Source: Imbricaverruca yamaguchii
Lineage: Eukaryota > Arthropoda > Thecostraca > Neoverrucidae
Direction of reading: 5' to 3'
Length of the DNA stretch: 64,000 nucleotides
NCBI GenBank assembly: GCA_034440575.1
Contig: JAOTOL010001621.1
Span: 2,797,501-2,861,500, forward strand
Shown piece by piece: positions 11,570-23,450 of the stretch. A program made the position numbers and the translations under genes. Positions within the stretch are counted from its first letter, which is position 1. Every line of letters begins with the position of its first letter. The notes beneath the pieces are model-generated. The model was not told the DNA's origin. It saw nothing but the letters and a program-made list of their open reading frames with translations, and ran no database searches.

Positions 11570-12835
11570 GCTGTCGGCGGCGGCCGCACACGCAGACGTC
11601 AGTGCGGTGTGGTGTGGTGTCTGAGCCGGCCCACCTGGGCGCTCCGCGAGCTGCCGTGGGTGGACGGGAAGGCCGTCACTGCCGACAGCGGCCGCACACG
11701 CAGACGTCAGTGCGGTGTGGTGTGGTGTCTGAGCCGGCCCACCTGGGCGCTCCGCGAGCTGCCGTGGGTGGACGGGAAGGCCGTCACTGCCGACAGCGGC
11801 CGCACACGCAGACGTCAGTGTGGTGTGGCGTGGTGTCTGAGCCACCTGGGCGCTCCGCGAGCTGCCGTGGGTGGACGGGAAGGCCGTCACTGCCGACAGC
11901 GGCCGCACACGCAGACGTCAGTGCGGTGTGGTGTGGTGTCTGAGCCACCTGGGCGCTCCGCGAGCTGCCGTGGGTGGACGGGAAGGCCGTCACTGCCGAC
12001 AGCGGCCGCACACGCAGACGTCAGTGCGGTGTGGTGTGGTGTCTGAGCCGGCCCACCTGGGCGCTCCGCGAGCTGCCGTGGGTGGACGGGAAGGCCGTCA
12101 CTGCCGACAGCGGCCGCACACGCAGACGTCAGTGCGGTGTGGTGTGGTGTCTGAGCCGGCCCACCTGGGCGCTCCGCGAGCTGCCGTGGGTGGACGGGAA
12201 GGCCGTCACTGCCGACAGCGGCCGCACACGCAGACGTCAGTGTGGTGTCTGAGCCGGCCCACCTGGGCGCTCCGCGAGCTGCCGTGGGTGGACGGGAAGG
12301 CCGTCACTGCCGGCGGCGGCCGCACACGCAGACGTCAGTGTGGTGTAGTGTCTGGCCCACCTGGGCGCTCCGCGAGCTGCCCTGGGTGGAGGGGAAGGCC
12401 GTCACTGCCGGCGGCGGCCGCACACGCGGACGTCAGTGTGGTGCGGCGTGGTGTCTGAGCCGGCCCACCTGGGCGCTCCGCGAGCTGCCGTGGGTGGACG
12501 GGAAGGCCGTCACTGCCGACAGCGGCCGCACACGCAGACGTCAGTGCGGTGTGGTGTGGTGTCTGAGCCGGCCCACCTGGGCGCTCCGCGAGCTGCCGTG
12601 GGTGGACGGGAAGGCCGTCACTGCCGGCGGCGGCCGCACACGCAGACGTCAGTGTGGTGTAGTGTCTGGCCCACCTGGGCGCTCCGCGAGCTGCCCTGGG
12701 TGGAGGGGAAGGCCGTCACTGCCGGCAGCGGCCGCACACGCAGACGTCAGTGTGGTATAGTGTGGTGTCTGAGCCACCTGGGCGCTCCGCGAGCTGCCGT
12801 GGGTGGACGGGAAGGCCGTCACTGCCGGCGTTGCC
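11570..12835 (+). repeat. GC-rich 108-bp tandem array (12 units)
   Basis: Twelve copies of GCTCCGCGAG occur at 11641, 11749, 11852, 11955, 12063, 12171, 12269, 12367, 12475, 12583, 12681 and 12784. Spacings are 108, 103 or 98 bp. The shorter units lack 5 or 10 bases around GAGCCGGCCC. Most units hold a GCGGCCGC (NotI) site and many CpGs. The multi-unit block near 12290-12420 recurs near 12606-12730, showing segmental amplification about 316 bp apart. Steps of 5 bp destroy any constant frame, so overlapping frames of up to 195 codons are not supported as proteins. Confidence 0.95.
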
Positions 12836-14332
12836 GCTCGTCTGTCGAGTGCCAGTCGGGGAGGTGTGCGGCGGGAAGCAGCTCTAGCTGACCAAGCCGG
12901 AAGCCAAAAGGGTGATGGTGGAGTGCATACGAGCATGTCGGACCTGGCCTGATGCACCCGACGGACATGTCGGACTCCACCTGACATATCCGATGTGCTT
13001 CGGATCCGACCTTCAGCAGATTACAAGCAATGATGGGTACAGTCCTCAGTAGAGTGCAGAGTGCAGACTGTCACGGGCACAGTTATCAGCCGACTGCAAA
13101 CGGTCACGTGGTACAGTCTTCAGTAGTGCGCAGACCATCGCGGGTACGATGTACATACACTCTACGTTCAACACAAATGAAACCGTTCAGCTAAGGTAGA
13201 GTCTGCTGTGCCGGCATCGCGCACTGGTGGATTGTTTTGATGAGATGCGTACTCCCCAGAGGTGGGTCTCATTGGGTGTAGGGCTAGCCACACAAGTTTA
13301 TTTGTATTATTGGTGTCGGGGTATCGTATTCTGAAGCTCTTGTGCCAATGTGTACTATGTTGTTTGAACTCGGTAATTGTACTTGTTACCTGTCTACTTG
13401 TTATAGTTGCACTTGTACTATGTCTCTTGAACTCGTGTCCAAACGTATGCGCTGGCTTGCGCTATGCCGATTCTGGCTGGTTGTATTTGTGGCCGAAAAG
13501 CTACCACGGTTGATAAAGTCCAAGATCCCATATATTCTGTGTTCATTGAAAATAATTTTCTTCTTCTTATGCGCCTAAGGTTCTTTCCTTTTTCCTATGA
13601 TTACAATGGTGAGCGTCGCGCTTAGTACCGTGACGTCCTCGTTTGAGTAATAATTTGTATGCATATTTCACAGAACTAGTTTCAAGGAGGTCAAATTAGG
13701 TTGGCAGTATGATTGTATTTTTTCATGGGTCGGATTCTAGCGTCTACAATGGTACATCATACGCAATCCGGCAACGCCACTATCTACTGCCGATTTAATA
13801 CGCCATGCTGCCTACCATGGCGTCACCAAATTTGTCATTTGCCAGTCGTCCGACCCCTCGGGCGAGGTGGAATCCCTCTGACAGATGCCTTCACGTCGCA
13901 CCATAACTTCTGAACGGAACAGCATAAACCAGTAAGGAAGTAATGAAGGAACGGTAAGGTTCTTTCATCAATTCTGTGACGCGAAATGCTAGTGGAAACC
14001 TCCCGGGATAGCCGAATCACTTAGAAAAAGGTAAACACGAAATGCGAAATACTCTTAACTTCCATAGGCGAACGGCCTAAAACAGACCAGGTTTATGGGT
14101 GTTTACTTACAGTCCGCTAGGTGGCAGGTTAGTGCCGCTGATACGAGCAAATGATAGGCGCCAATGCGGAGTTTCCAATCCCAGTATGCTGATCCATGGT
14201 CCCAAGATGTGTGGTAGCCATGACAACCGACTTCATACTATTGGAGTAAACCCTGTTGTATCAACTATACCCGGTCTCCCGATATGTCTAAATCTAGGTT
14301 TGTAAATTATATGTTTATACATGCAGACATAT
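12836..14332. other. Unassigned region
   Basis: A degenerate repeat of about 50 bp (three copies containing CAGTCTTCAGTA-like and GCAGACTGTC-like words) spans roughly 13025-13150. A partial duplication around TTGAACTCG is seen at 13340-13440. The hydrophobic short frame at 13262-13513 has no recognised family. Confidence 0.45.
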
Positions 14333-14503
<171 letters not shown>

Positions 14504-14649
14504 TCTTGCGAAGGTACTGGCACAACCACTATCGGCCTCTCTAGGAGTAATCAGTGACAGTCATGTAAAAAATTCAGGGGACTTCTTGGACAGAGTGAAG
14601 CAAGAAGATGAAAATGAAGCTTCTTCTTCGACAGAGTGAAGCAAGCATC

Positions 14650-15547
14650 TGTTGTTGAGGGGAAGAAGATGGCCAGCTTGGACGTGAAATCGTTGCTTAC
14701 AAATGTGCCGATTACCGGGGCAATGGACGCAGTTAAACGGGTGCTGGACTTGACTGATAGTGACTTGTTGCCCTTGCCGAGAAGATATTTCATCCAGTGA
14801 GTCGAGCATTGTGTTATATTCGGTGCTTTTCAGTTCGAGGGTGCAGAGTTTAGGCAGATAGAGGGTTTGGCGATGGGCTCTCCGCTGAGTACGGTATTAG
14901 CCAACATGTTCATGGAGGTGCTAGAGGTTGACTGCCTCCGCCCAATAGTTGGTAGCGAGTGTTTCTGGGTCCGGTATGTCGATGACTGTCTTGTAATGTT
15001 ATTACAACATGTTGACCTAGTTGTAATGTTATTACAGCATGTTGACCTAGTTGCGCTCGTGAACACACTAAGCAACGTCAATCCACACATACAATTCACC
15101 ACTTGAAATTGAACGAAACGGAAAACTTCAATTTTTGGACATACCGTAACATAGGACTGATGATGAACTTCTTTTTGGTGTCTACCGTAAGCCAACAAAT
15201 AGGTACGATATCGTACACTTCTATTTAGGTCATTCCATGAGGTCAAGGAGACGGGTAGTCATAGGCTTCTTTCTGCCAGCCTACAGGATTTGCTCCTTAG
15301 ATCGCCTGAATGGGGAGATCAACCTTCTGATAGATACGTTACAAAAAAATCAAAATGCCCTCATGCCATACTCGTCGGACTGAAGGAGAAGGCTCCAGAG
15401 ATCCACAGGATGGGTAGCGGGGCGCGGGCATTTGAGAACCATCAGTTCATTGTGGTCCCTCCTTCCCACACCGGCGTAGGAATGTCCAAGTTCATGGGGG
15501 GGGGAAGGATCAGGTTAATTGAAATGTCAGGACGTAAAAACAGGGAC
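14650..15547 (+). pseudogene. Penelope-like reverse transcriptase fragment
   Basis: Translation gives SLDVKSLLTNVP near 14680, then GLAMGSPLSTVLANMFME near 14865 and WVRYVDDCLVM near 14967. These are the usual Penelope RT motifs, with YVDD as the catalytic core. Further on, after frameshifts, VYRKPTNRYD-like and HFYLGHSMRSRRRVV-like segments match the region after the palm. There is an in-frame stop near 14799 and several shifts after 15100. A 30-bp direct duplication at 14990-15050 follows YVDD. The enzyme would have primed cDNA synthesis at nicked DNA; this copy cannot be functional. Confidence 0.8.
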
Positions 15548-16240
15548 TTAACCCGGTCTTTCCGGTCAGATCCTCACACCCCGTCTCGGGGGGGGGGGGG
15601 GTTAGTAACCTCCTCTAAAATCCAAACTAAACATCGCACGAAAACGAAAGAGATGCCATCGGAAAGCGCTCGACAGGTAGAGTCCGGGTCCACCCCCAAA
15701 ACATTTTCACCCCAAAGTGACGTACTCAACAATTATTTTGTTTTGAAATTTTAAAAATTTCAAGGTTTCAAGTTTTCTTTAATTTTCATTTTCCAATGAG
15801 TAGAGAAGACCGAAAAACGTTGTTGGAAGTCATCTTAGCCTAATAAAAATGCTTAATTTAGCCAGAATCCTCTATTTGAACTACAATTGGCAAATATGCA
15901 AAATGTATATGCAGTCAAAAACGAAAAAAATGAAAACTTCCACTTGTACGTTTTGTTCCATCCGTAAAGATAAGCAAACGCTGAAAATTTCATTAAAATA
16001 TCTGTATCCGGTAAAGCGTAACGACTGGTTAAACTTTTTTGGAGGTGACCTCACTTGACCTTGACTAACTCGTTGACCCTAGATGACCTGACTTCAAAAT
16101 CTTGAAACAGCATGTCAAATTGATGTAGGAAAAGGTATGCCAAATGTGGGCGCGCTGCTGCGAGCCGTTCGTCTACCATCGGCGAAAAATCTGAGGGGGA
16201 TCGGTTGAAGACCCCCCCCCCCCGAGACGGGACGGGTTAA
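15548..16240 (+). mobile_element. TTAA-ended element, family A copy A2
   Basis: It begins TTAACCCGGTCTTTCCGG and ends GAGACGGGACGGGTTAA. At 693 bp it is shorter than full copies, having lost about 140 bp after the TGACGT region. The TGACCT cluster is at 16047-16092. Its right TTAA (16237-16240) is also the left TTAA of A3. It lies inside the Penelope-like element. Confidence 0.85.
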
Positions 16241-17353
16241 CCCATGCCGTTTTTCCGATCAGATCCTCACACCCCACCTCGAGGGGGGGGGGGCAGTTAG
16301 TAACACCCCTCTAAGATCCAAACTAAGCATCGCACGAAAACGAAAGAGGTGTCATCGGAAAGCGCTGGACGAGTAGGGTCAGAGTCCGCCCCCAAAACAC
16401 TTTTCCCCAAAAAGTGACGTCAGCAGGGGGCTAGATTTTCACGACTTTTCACGACTTACATGATGTTTTTGGCTCTGGGGAGTTCATTTTGGGGATATAT
16501 GAATACATTTTTTTTATTCGGAATGAGAAAAGGACAGCGGATTAAGGCTTCAATTTTTTGCCCCCCCCCCCCTCGAAAATAACAATTTTATCTTTTTGAA
16601 ATTTCAAAATTTCCAGTTTTAAGTCTTCATTAATTTTCCTATTCCAGTGGGTAGAGTACACCGAGAAACGTTGTTGTAAATCACCTTTCCCTAACACAAA
16701 ATGCTTATTTTAGCCAGAATCCTCTATTTAAACTGCAATTTGGCAAATACGCTGAATTTATATGTAGATGAAAACAAACAAACAAAAACCAAAAAATTCC
16801 ACTGATAGGTTTTGTTGCATCCCTAAAGATAAGCAAACGCTGAAAGTTTCATTAAAATATCTGTATCCGTTAAAAGTGACGACTGGTTTATATTTGTTGG
16901 AGGTGACCTCACTTGACCTTTACTAACTCGTTGACCCTAGATGACCTTGACTAATTCGTGGACCCTAGATGACCTGATGTAGCGAATTCAATCAACGTTG
17001 CACGATGCCGAGTATTATATTCACAGGTGGTCACGCGCACACCGAGAGCCAGCGATCCAGAGTCCCTCGGTACCCTACCTCTCGTCACTTCGCACCGCCG
17101 CCTCATTGGTCCGCGCGCCATGACGCCACCGTCGGCCCACCCACCCAGAGATGCCACCGCCCACGCTGGTGCTGCCGGTCGACACGTCATAGCAAACTCT
17201 GCACCATACACACTACACCTGACTTGAAAATTTTGAATCAGCATGTCAAATTGATGTGGGAAAAGGTATGCCAGGTTTGGGCGCGCCGTTCGTCCACTAT
17301 CCGCGAAAAACCTGAGGGGGCGGTTGAAGGCCCCCCGAGACGGGACGGTTTAA
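16237..17353 (+). mobile_element. TTAA-ended element, family A copy A3 with internal insertion
   Basis: The left end is TTAACCCATGCCGTTTTTCC and the right end is GAGACGGGACGGTTTAA. It carries the TGACGTCA palindrome near 16414 and the half-site cluster at 16902-16975, part of which is duplicated in tandem. A 239-bp foreign segment (16978-17216) interrupts the copy near its right end. It has the same orientation as A2. Confidence 0.85.
16978..17216. mobile_element. 239-bp insertion inside A3, possible small transposon
   Basis: The segment is absent from other family A copies at the same place and is flanked by ACCTGA on both sides (16972-16977 and 17217-17222), a candidate 6-bp target duplication. 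Its ends show only weak inverted similarity (TGTAGCG against GTAGTG). It is GC-rich with no coding capacity; its class is unknown. Confidence 0.5.
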
Positions 17354-17490
17354 TATCCAGGGCACATACATCTAAACCTATAGAGAGCAGACGGCGTTCT
17401 GTGATATACATGATCCCATGCAGTGGGTGTGCGGAGGCCTATATTGGTGAGACAGGGCGTTCTCTTCAACAACGTGTCCAGGGACACAGG
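17354..17490 (+). pseudogene. Penelope-like GIY-YIG endonuclease fragment
   Basis: One frame reads SVIYMIPCSGCAEAYIGETG, followed by RSLQQRVQGHRAD. The VIY and YIG pair is the GIY-YIG signature. The PCSGC cysteines are those seen in the Cys-containing version of Penelope elements. The domain normally nicks DNA to start target-primed reverse transcription. It is cut off by the (CA)n tract from about 17496, so the catalytic C-terminal half is missing or displaced beyond 17667. Confidence 0.8.
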
Positions 17491-17495
17491 GCTGA

Positions 17496-17667
<172 letters not shown>

Positions 17668-17892
17668 TGCACTCACATGAGGAAGTGAATGATATTGGAT
17701 GTAACATTCTCGAAAGCCAGCCATGGTTCTTTGTGTTGCGTTTTGTTGCATTTCGCCATCGACGCAGTATTTCGCAATGTCGTTATGTCGTCCGTCAGCC
17801 CAGCGAGAGGTTGGAATACGTGTCACGTTTTGGACACAAGAATTCGAGTGCATGATTGTGTGCTTGAAGTTTTTTTAATTTATTTTGTAATT

Positions 17893-17929
17893 GTCACCAT
17901 GAAGGCCTGTAGTCGAAACGTTGGTGATG
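17893..17929 (+). other. Possible degenerate hammerhead-like motif at Penelope 3' part
   Basis: GTCACC and GGTGAT could pair around ATGA, a short potential stem (GGC with GTC) and CGAAAC. Penelope-like elements are known to carry minimal hammerhead ribozymes with CUGAUGA and GAAA cores. Here the first core is degenerate and only ATGA remains, so self-cleavage is unlikely. The call rests on layout and context. Confidence 0.25.
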
Positions 17930-17996
17930 TGTTTTGTGGTAAAAATCAATTTTATCTCACTGTGCCACTTATTTAATAATTTGTCCAGATATTATT

Positions 17997-18108
<112 letters not shown>

Positions 18109-18235
18109 ATCAATACGCTATGGATTCGTCCCAACCAATGCCTCACCCAGCCTGCTGGGTGACACGCTGCACTGAGCTCATCTTGCCGGCTTTCTTACTC
18201 CCGCTGCCAGTGTCGGCGGTACTCGTTACGCTGCC

Positions 18236-18800
18236 ACAGGGTATGTCCGGCTTCGGAAGTCGATCTTTTCAACATTATCATGGGGAAGTAGATCTACTAA
18301 AGGTTTCACTGGCAAGTAGATCTTCCGAACATGGAGGATGGATTTGTAGATCTTCTAAGTATTCGGGCCTGTGGGAAGATATTTTGATAGTTTCAGATAT
18401 GGGTGGATCTTATGAACGTTTACTCCTCCAAAGAGACCTTTTGAACAATTGCAGCTACATGTAGGTGCTATGGACACTTCTTGGTCCAGTTAAACCTTGT
18501 AAGCAATTGAAACTCAAAATATATGCGAACTCTTCATAGGGAAGGAGGCCTTCTCATCATGCTAGTTTGGAAGTTGATTTTCTGAAACGTTGCATTGACA
18601 GATACATTTTCTTACCATTGAGGGTTTATTTGCAGCTATTTCGAACGTCCTGACTGGAGAGTAGAACTCTGGAAAATGTTAAACTGAGAATAGATCTTGC
18701 GAGGAATTCCATTTTCAAGTGCTTCTGTGACCACATTCAGATGAAAACATATCATATGAATAGATTCTGGAGTGCTTCGGAAGCATCGATTTTCTTCACA
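18236..18800 (+). repeat. Decayed minisatellite, period about 29-30 bp
   Basis: Recurring words GGAAGTAGATCT, GTAGATCTTC and GTGGATCTTATGAAC are spaced about 29-30 bases apart and fade towards 18800. I count roughly 17 degenerate units by eye. The boundary is uncertain. Confidence 0.5.
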
Positions 18801-20956
18801 TAGCTCGCAGGGCAGTATATTTTATCAACTACATACCATACGTTGTATTATATACAACGTATGAGCCTAGTTTTCCCTAGCAAAGGTGCGAAGGGCATTC
18901 ACCAGATATTAAATACAATCGCCGTAGTCATAAATACAACTTCCTCCAATGTTTCAGTATAATTGTATTTGTCATCTCGACGAAATTAACCTTCGACAGT
19001 GCCATTCGTTTCCCATCTCCTATATAATGGAAATATTCAAGTTTCATTTTCAGCAATAGTTCGCAGAGATGTAAGCAGTCAGTTGCGAGCAGTAGCCGCC
19101 CAGGCATCTTACTGAACTTCCACAGAACAATGAAGTGCGTTCGACAGACATCCGTTGAGTCTGTTCATGACTAATGAAAATGTTGGATTTATCCGATACT
19201 GAGTTAGATGCAGTGAACCGAACGCACCATATAGTTCGAAATAGGCCCAATTTTCACAAACTTTTTAAAAACAGAAATGAAGCCCGACCCATGCTTGCAC
19301 CCAGTAAATGTCGGGCACGATCCGTCTCCCAACCAGTAAATTTTGTTCTGGATGTAGCCGATACCTAGACCCGCCCAGTTACGATGCGCATTATATATTG
19401 CGATTTCCAGATATCACGGTACATTTAATCGCGTGTGGTAAGCTTAAAGTACGGGCTCGATATTGCTTGAAGATCGTACCTTAATTCTAGCCGTTGCGGA
19501 GATTTTCCTCTCTTCATTTTTCGAAACTCATAACTTATGATAATGTATACCAGAATGGTCTACATGGGTGGCAGGTGTAGAGCTTAGGTAGATCCTACCT
19601 ATATACTTATGTTCTGCCAATGCTATAGGAGCGGATGGCACATCTTGTAAAGGTGTTTTTTTAAAAACCTACTAAGTGTGCTGGGCGACGGCCCAGCGGC
19701 TGTCCTTCCTACCGTCCTTCTGGGCGACCGCTGACCTTCTTTTCGCTCGCATCTACTTCCTCTTTCCATTTGAGGCCATACAATGCACGTTCTATTCATA
19801 CTTCTACAGAGTGTATCAATGAAGGTGAGCAAGAGCAGCATATTTTGGTACTTTCTCAAAGAGAGTGACCGTGCTTTCGCTGAGCTGGTGGTTTGACAGG
19901 TTCACTAGCCGGGATGCTTCGCGTGTGTTGAGGTGCTCTATATCCGTTTGATCTGTGTCACTGTTCTGCGATGTTGAGTGACTCCGGGCTCCGTGACTCC
20001 GGCTCCATGACTCGGACCTCTGTGACTCCGTGCTGCCCACATGTTTGCCAGCATTGTCTGATGCGTTGTGGTTTAGTGCAATATTAGTGTTTTGTGAACA
20101 ATCCGTTGATGTTGATTATCGTTCATAATTTGTTTTCTGAAACTACATTGATTTAATATCTCTATACCTCATGATCTACACCATACAATTAATTGAAAGA
20201 AAACAAAGTATGAAACCAGGTCCGACCCTTCCCGTGTGCGTTCATATATGCAAAATTTACGTCCCCGACCCCCCACCCTCCCTCCGCTATCCAGGATCAG
20301 CCTCGAGCCCGTAGCGCCTACCCGGATCAATTCAGACCACGGAATGTGGGCCCGCCAGCGGCCCGCCCCTTCCACGTTCATTGGGTGGTTCACGACGCAC
20401 TTTATGTACAGTCATGGCTAATGGCGCCACCCACACTGCTTCGCCGGTGGGCCGCGAGATTGGGAAATGTCGCGAGCGGCGCTACTCAGGAATGTAGGCT
20501 CGCCTCGGCACCCACTCCTTGCTCGTATCCAGGCCTAGCCTCGATCCGTAGGGACTGACGGACCAACTTAGCCTACGGAATGCACATTGTAAGAGACCAG
20601 AAACGATTTGTCTTAACTTGTGAACAGTTTCGTGAATGGGAATTCGTGCGGTGCCAATCCCACAGGCCGAAGCCTAATGGGTTCGCGACAACTTTACGTC
20701 ACATCTCGGGCACTCCATTAGCTGAACAGACACTTTCTCCTAGTGAACAAATACAGCGCACAACTAGCTTCCGGCTATCCCAGCTACTGAACTTTGGTGG
20801 GAGATTTAGATCCATTGCAAGATGCATGCCTCTGCCGGCCCAAGGTGGGACAAGTGATGTGCAACTTTTAAAAATGTAGAAAGGACAAGGTTTGTAAACA
20901 AAACACATGATCATTATAATGTGATCAGGAACTTGGTAGGAGTAGTCATGTTGACG
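18801..20956. other. Unassigned region
   Basis: A perfect 12-bp inverted repeat lies at 18837-18863. A partial duplication of CCTCGA...CGTAG...ACGGAATG occurs near 20300-20345 and 20530-20580. No gene or element was recognised. Confidence 0.45.
18837..18863. repeat. Perfect inverted repeat, 12-bp arms
   Basis: CATACGTTGTAT, a 3-base loop TAT, and the exact complement ATACAACGTATG. The function is unknown. Confidence 0.9.
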
Positions 20957-21674
20957 TTAGCACGCGCCCTGGAGGGCCTCTGGAAATTACGCGCACTGGA
21001 GGGGGCGGATTCTCCCCTTCCCCAAGATCTCGGCTCCTATCAAAGCTGGAGAAACGAAATTCGCAGGGTGGATGGGTACGGTAGTGAACTCTATCACTTT
21101 TTGCAAATTGCATGAACTTAGGTCAATATCTTCGAGGTCAAATGAGGTCAAAGTCTCAACATTTTCTGCCTTTGCGTGGCTTCGCTTGTCATTGTTATGT
21201 ATCGCTGTGGTTGTGTTTAGATGCTCTAAAATGGACATCAGTGATGTTTTGCACATTACTAATGATGCAATGCAAATGTTAGACCCAGCATTTGACCTCA
21301 GGTCACCTATATAGCAGCACTTTATCAGGTCATTACCTGCTCCATTTACCGAAACCGAGCCGCCAGCCCGACTACTCCGACAATAATGTCAAACAGTAGT
21401 TTTCAGGATGTGAAGGGAGAAACATGCAAGGTGGCATCAATCGCACGACAGTCATTTGCATTTATGACAACATTCCAGTTGACCAAGTCTGGTTCCATTA
21501 ACCTGCCATGAACTTGACCTGACTTGACCTTGGTGACCTAGTGTTCCCAAGAACACTTCCGTTTTGCCAATATATAGGAAGCGCATCAGCATCGATTTTT
21601 GCGGTCTGATAGGTTTTTTAACGCTCACGACCCTAAACTCGAATTATATTCGGTCGATCTTCGCTCTTCTTGCT
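20957..21674. mobile_element. Possible TTAA-type element, family D left end
   Basis: TTAGCACGCGCCCTGGAGGG resembles the inverted end CTAACACGCGCCTTGGAGGG at 25403-25426. A GGAGGGGGCGGATT...CCCC region follows, and TGACCT/AGGTCA words are frequent from 21120 to 21535. The right end could not be placed; the next clear TTAA boundary is the start of B1 at 21675. Confidence 0.4.
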
Positions 21675-22823
21675 TTAACACGCGCACGTCCGGGGGCAGA
21701 TATTTGCCATCTGCGGCTTTCCTAATTTTCCGCCACACTAATCGGGTTAGCAAAGCCAAACCTCGCATGGCTGCTCATTGGTCTTTTCCGCATATCCTCA
21801 TGCATTTTTAAGCTTGGGTCATCTCAGGTGAGGTCACCAGGTCAGGCGAAGTGGCCCAACAACCCTCGGAGTTCTAGGTGGCATAACTTCCACAATAATT
21901 AGGCGATTTATTTCCAACTTATAACAGGTCATGATCTCACCAGGGACCATAAAATGCCCATCGGGTTTTTTTCTTAGCATTTACCTTAGGTCAGGTCGCG
22001 GCCATAGCTTCCCCATTATAGGGCTATGGTAAAATATAAAAATGCTTCCTGGTTACATATTTGCGCTCGGAATGATCTTACAACTGTTGTTGCATGTAGA
22101 TGGAAGCTATGCTCAATGTTACCGTTGACATTTTTGCTCAGTGACCTCACCAATGTGTCTGAGGTCACCTGAGATCACTACACATTTCTGCGCATTATAT
22201 CACACTGCATTGAGCTAGAACGCTGAAATTACCGTCATTGTGCTTGTATCTCCAACACGTGATCTCGATTGCATCTCGATTGATACATTACATGACCTTC
22301 CTAGGCGACTTCACGACCTTGACCTGATGTCATGACTTCATGACCTTGACCTGAAGTCATGATTTCATGACCTTGACCTGAGTTTCGGTTGATCTGACCT
22401 TAAATTACACCGCCTATTGTCGGTAGCGCATTTCACGGGCTGTCGAATAGCGTTCGCCATTTGCTTCTACCTGTTACAGGTCCTGATATATGTCAATATC
22501 TGAGTCCCACCTGATCTGGTCGAATTTGGCCTATGATGGCCCAGTGACCTGAATGTTGACCTGGGCGAAAAAATGACTGAAACACTTTCGATAGAACCCG
22601 TCACCAGTTATCCAACGGAGTTCTCCATTTGTCGCTAGCTAGCATAGTTCCAGAGATCTTAGGGGGGCAGACATCTGCCCCCGGACATGTGAAGTTGGCA
22701 CGGATCGCCGGACGTAAAGACATAAAGACATAAAGACATAAAAGATTAGTGCAACTATGAGCCACAAGGGCCCTTCTTGGTTGCACTCTGTACACTGAAC
22801 CAGTCGCCCACCAAATCTGTCAA

Positions 22824-23304
22824 TCAGCCCTCCCTGTAATACTGAAAAGCAAGCCCTCTATTCTTATAATGATTGTCTATGCTGTTTTTAAAGATGTTCA
22901 ATGTGCTGCTACTGACAATGTTGTCTGGCAGCTGGTTCCAGTGTTCTACCACCCTGTTGGTAAAGAAAGTCTGCCTTAACCTTGTTCTGCTGTGGTTAAC
23001 TTTAATTTTGAATTTATGACCTCTAATTGCATCATTTCTGTTCAATTCAAACATTTCCCCAAGATATCCCCTCTCCAGACCATGAACAAATGTAAAGACC
23101 TCGATGAGATCTCCTCTCAGCCTTCTATATCTAAGTGAAAACATTCAATTTCTTCAATCTTTCCTCATATGCCAGGTTGCATATGCCATTAACCATTTTT
23201 GTAGCCCTCTTCTGTACTGTAAAAGCCAACAATCTTTTTCATTGCTAGGAGACCAAGCTTGGATGCAGTATTCCAAATGTGCCCTGACATATACGCTGTT
23301 TACG
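22824..23304 (-). pseudogene. LINE ORF2 C-terminal part (CR1-like)
   Basis: Readable blocks are VRAHLEYCIQAWSP, RRLRGDLIEVFTFVHGL, KVNHSRTRLRQTFFTNRVV and EHWNQLPDNIV. These are typical of the C-terminus of CR1-group polyproteins. The frame closes at a stop 22821-22823, about 80 bases before the 8-bp tail. Confidence 0.85.
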
Positions 23305-23450
23305 ACGCAATCTCGGCTCCGGTGGAGCCGAGATATACTGGTTCGTACTTACCAGAAAAGTACTGGTTCTATGGTATTATTATAGTAGGAAATAGTATGT
23401 AAGAAATAGTAGAAAAATGAACGAAGGCAATAATGGCGACGGTGATACAA
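23305..23450. other. Unassigned insertion in CR1-like LINE
   Basis: This 146-bp stretch interrupts the LINE. It begins with a perfect 11-bp inverted repeat (ATCTCGGCTCC, loop GGT, complement) at 23310-23334. It is not similar to the A-like fragment that follows. Confidence 0.4.

Noticed and set aside
11492..12987. Frames of up to 195 codons with 36-residue repeats
   Set aside because: Unit lengths of 108, 103 and 98 bp shift the frame between units, so no stable protein repeat exists.
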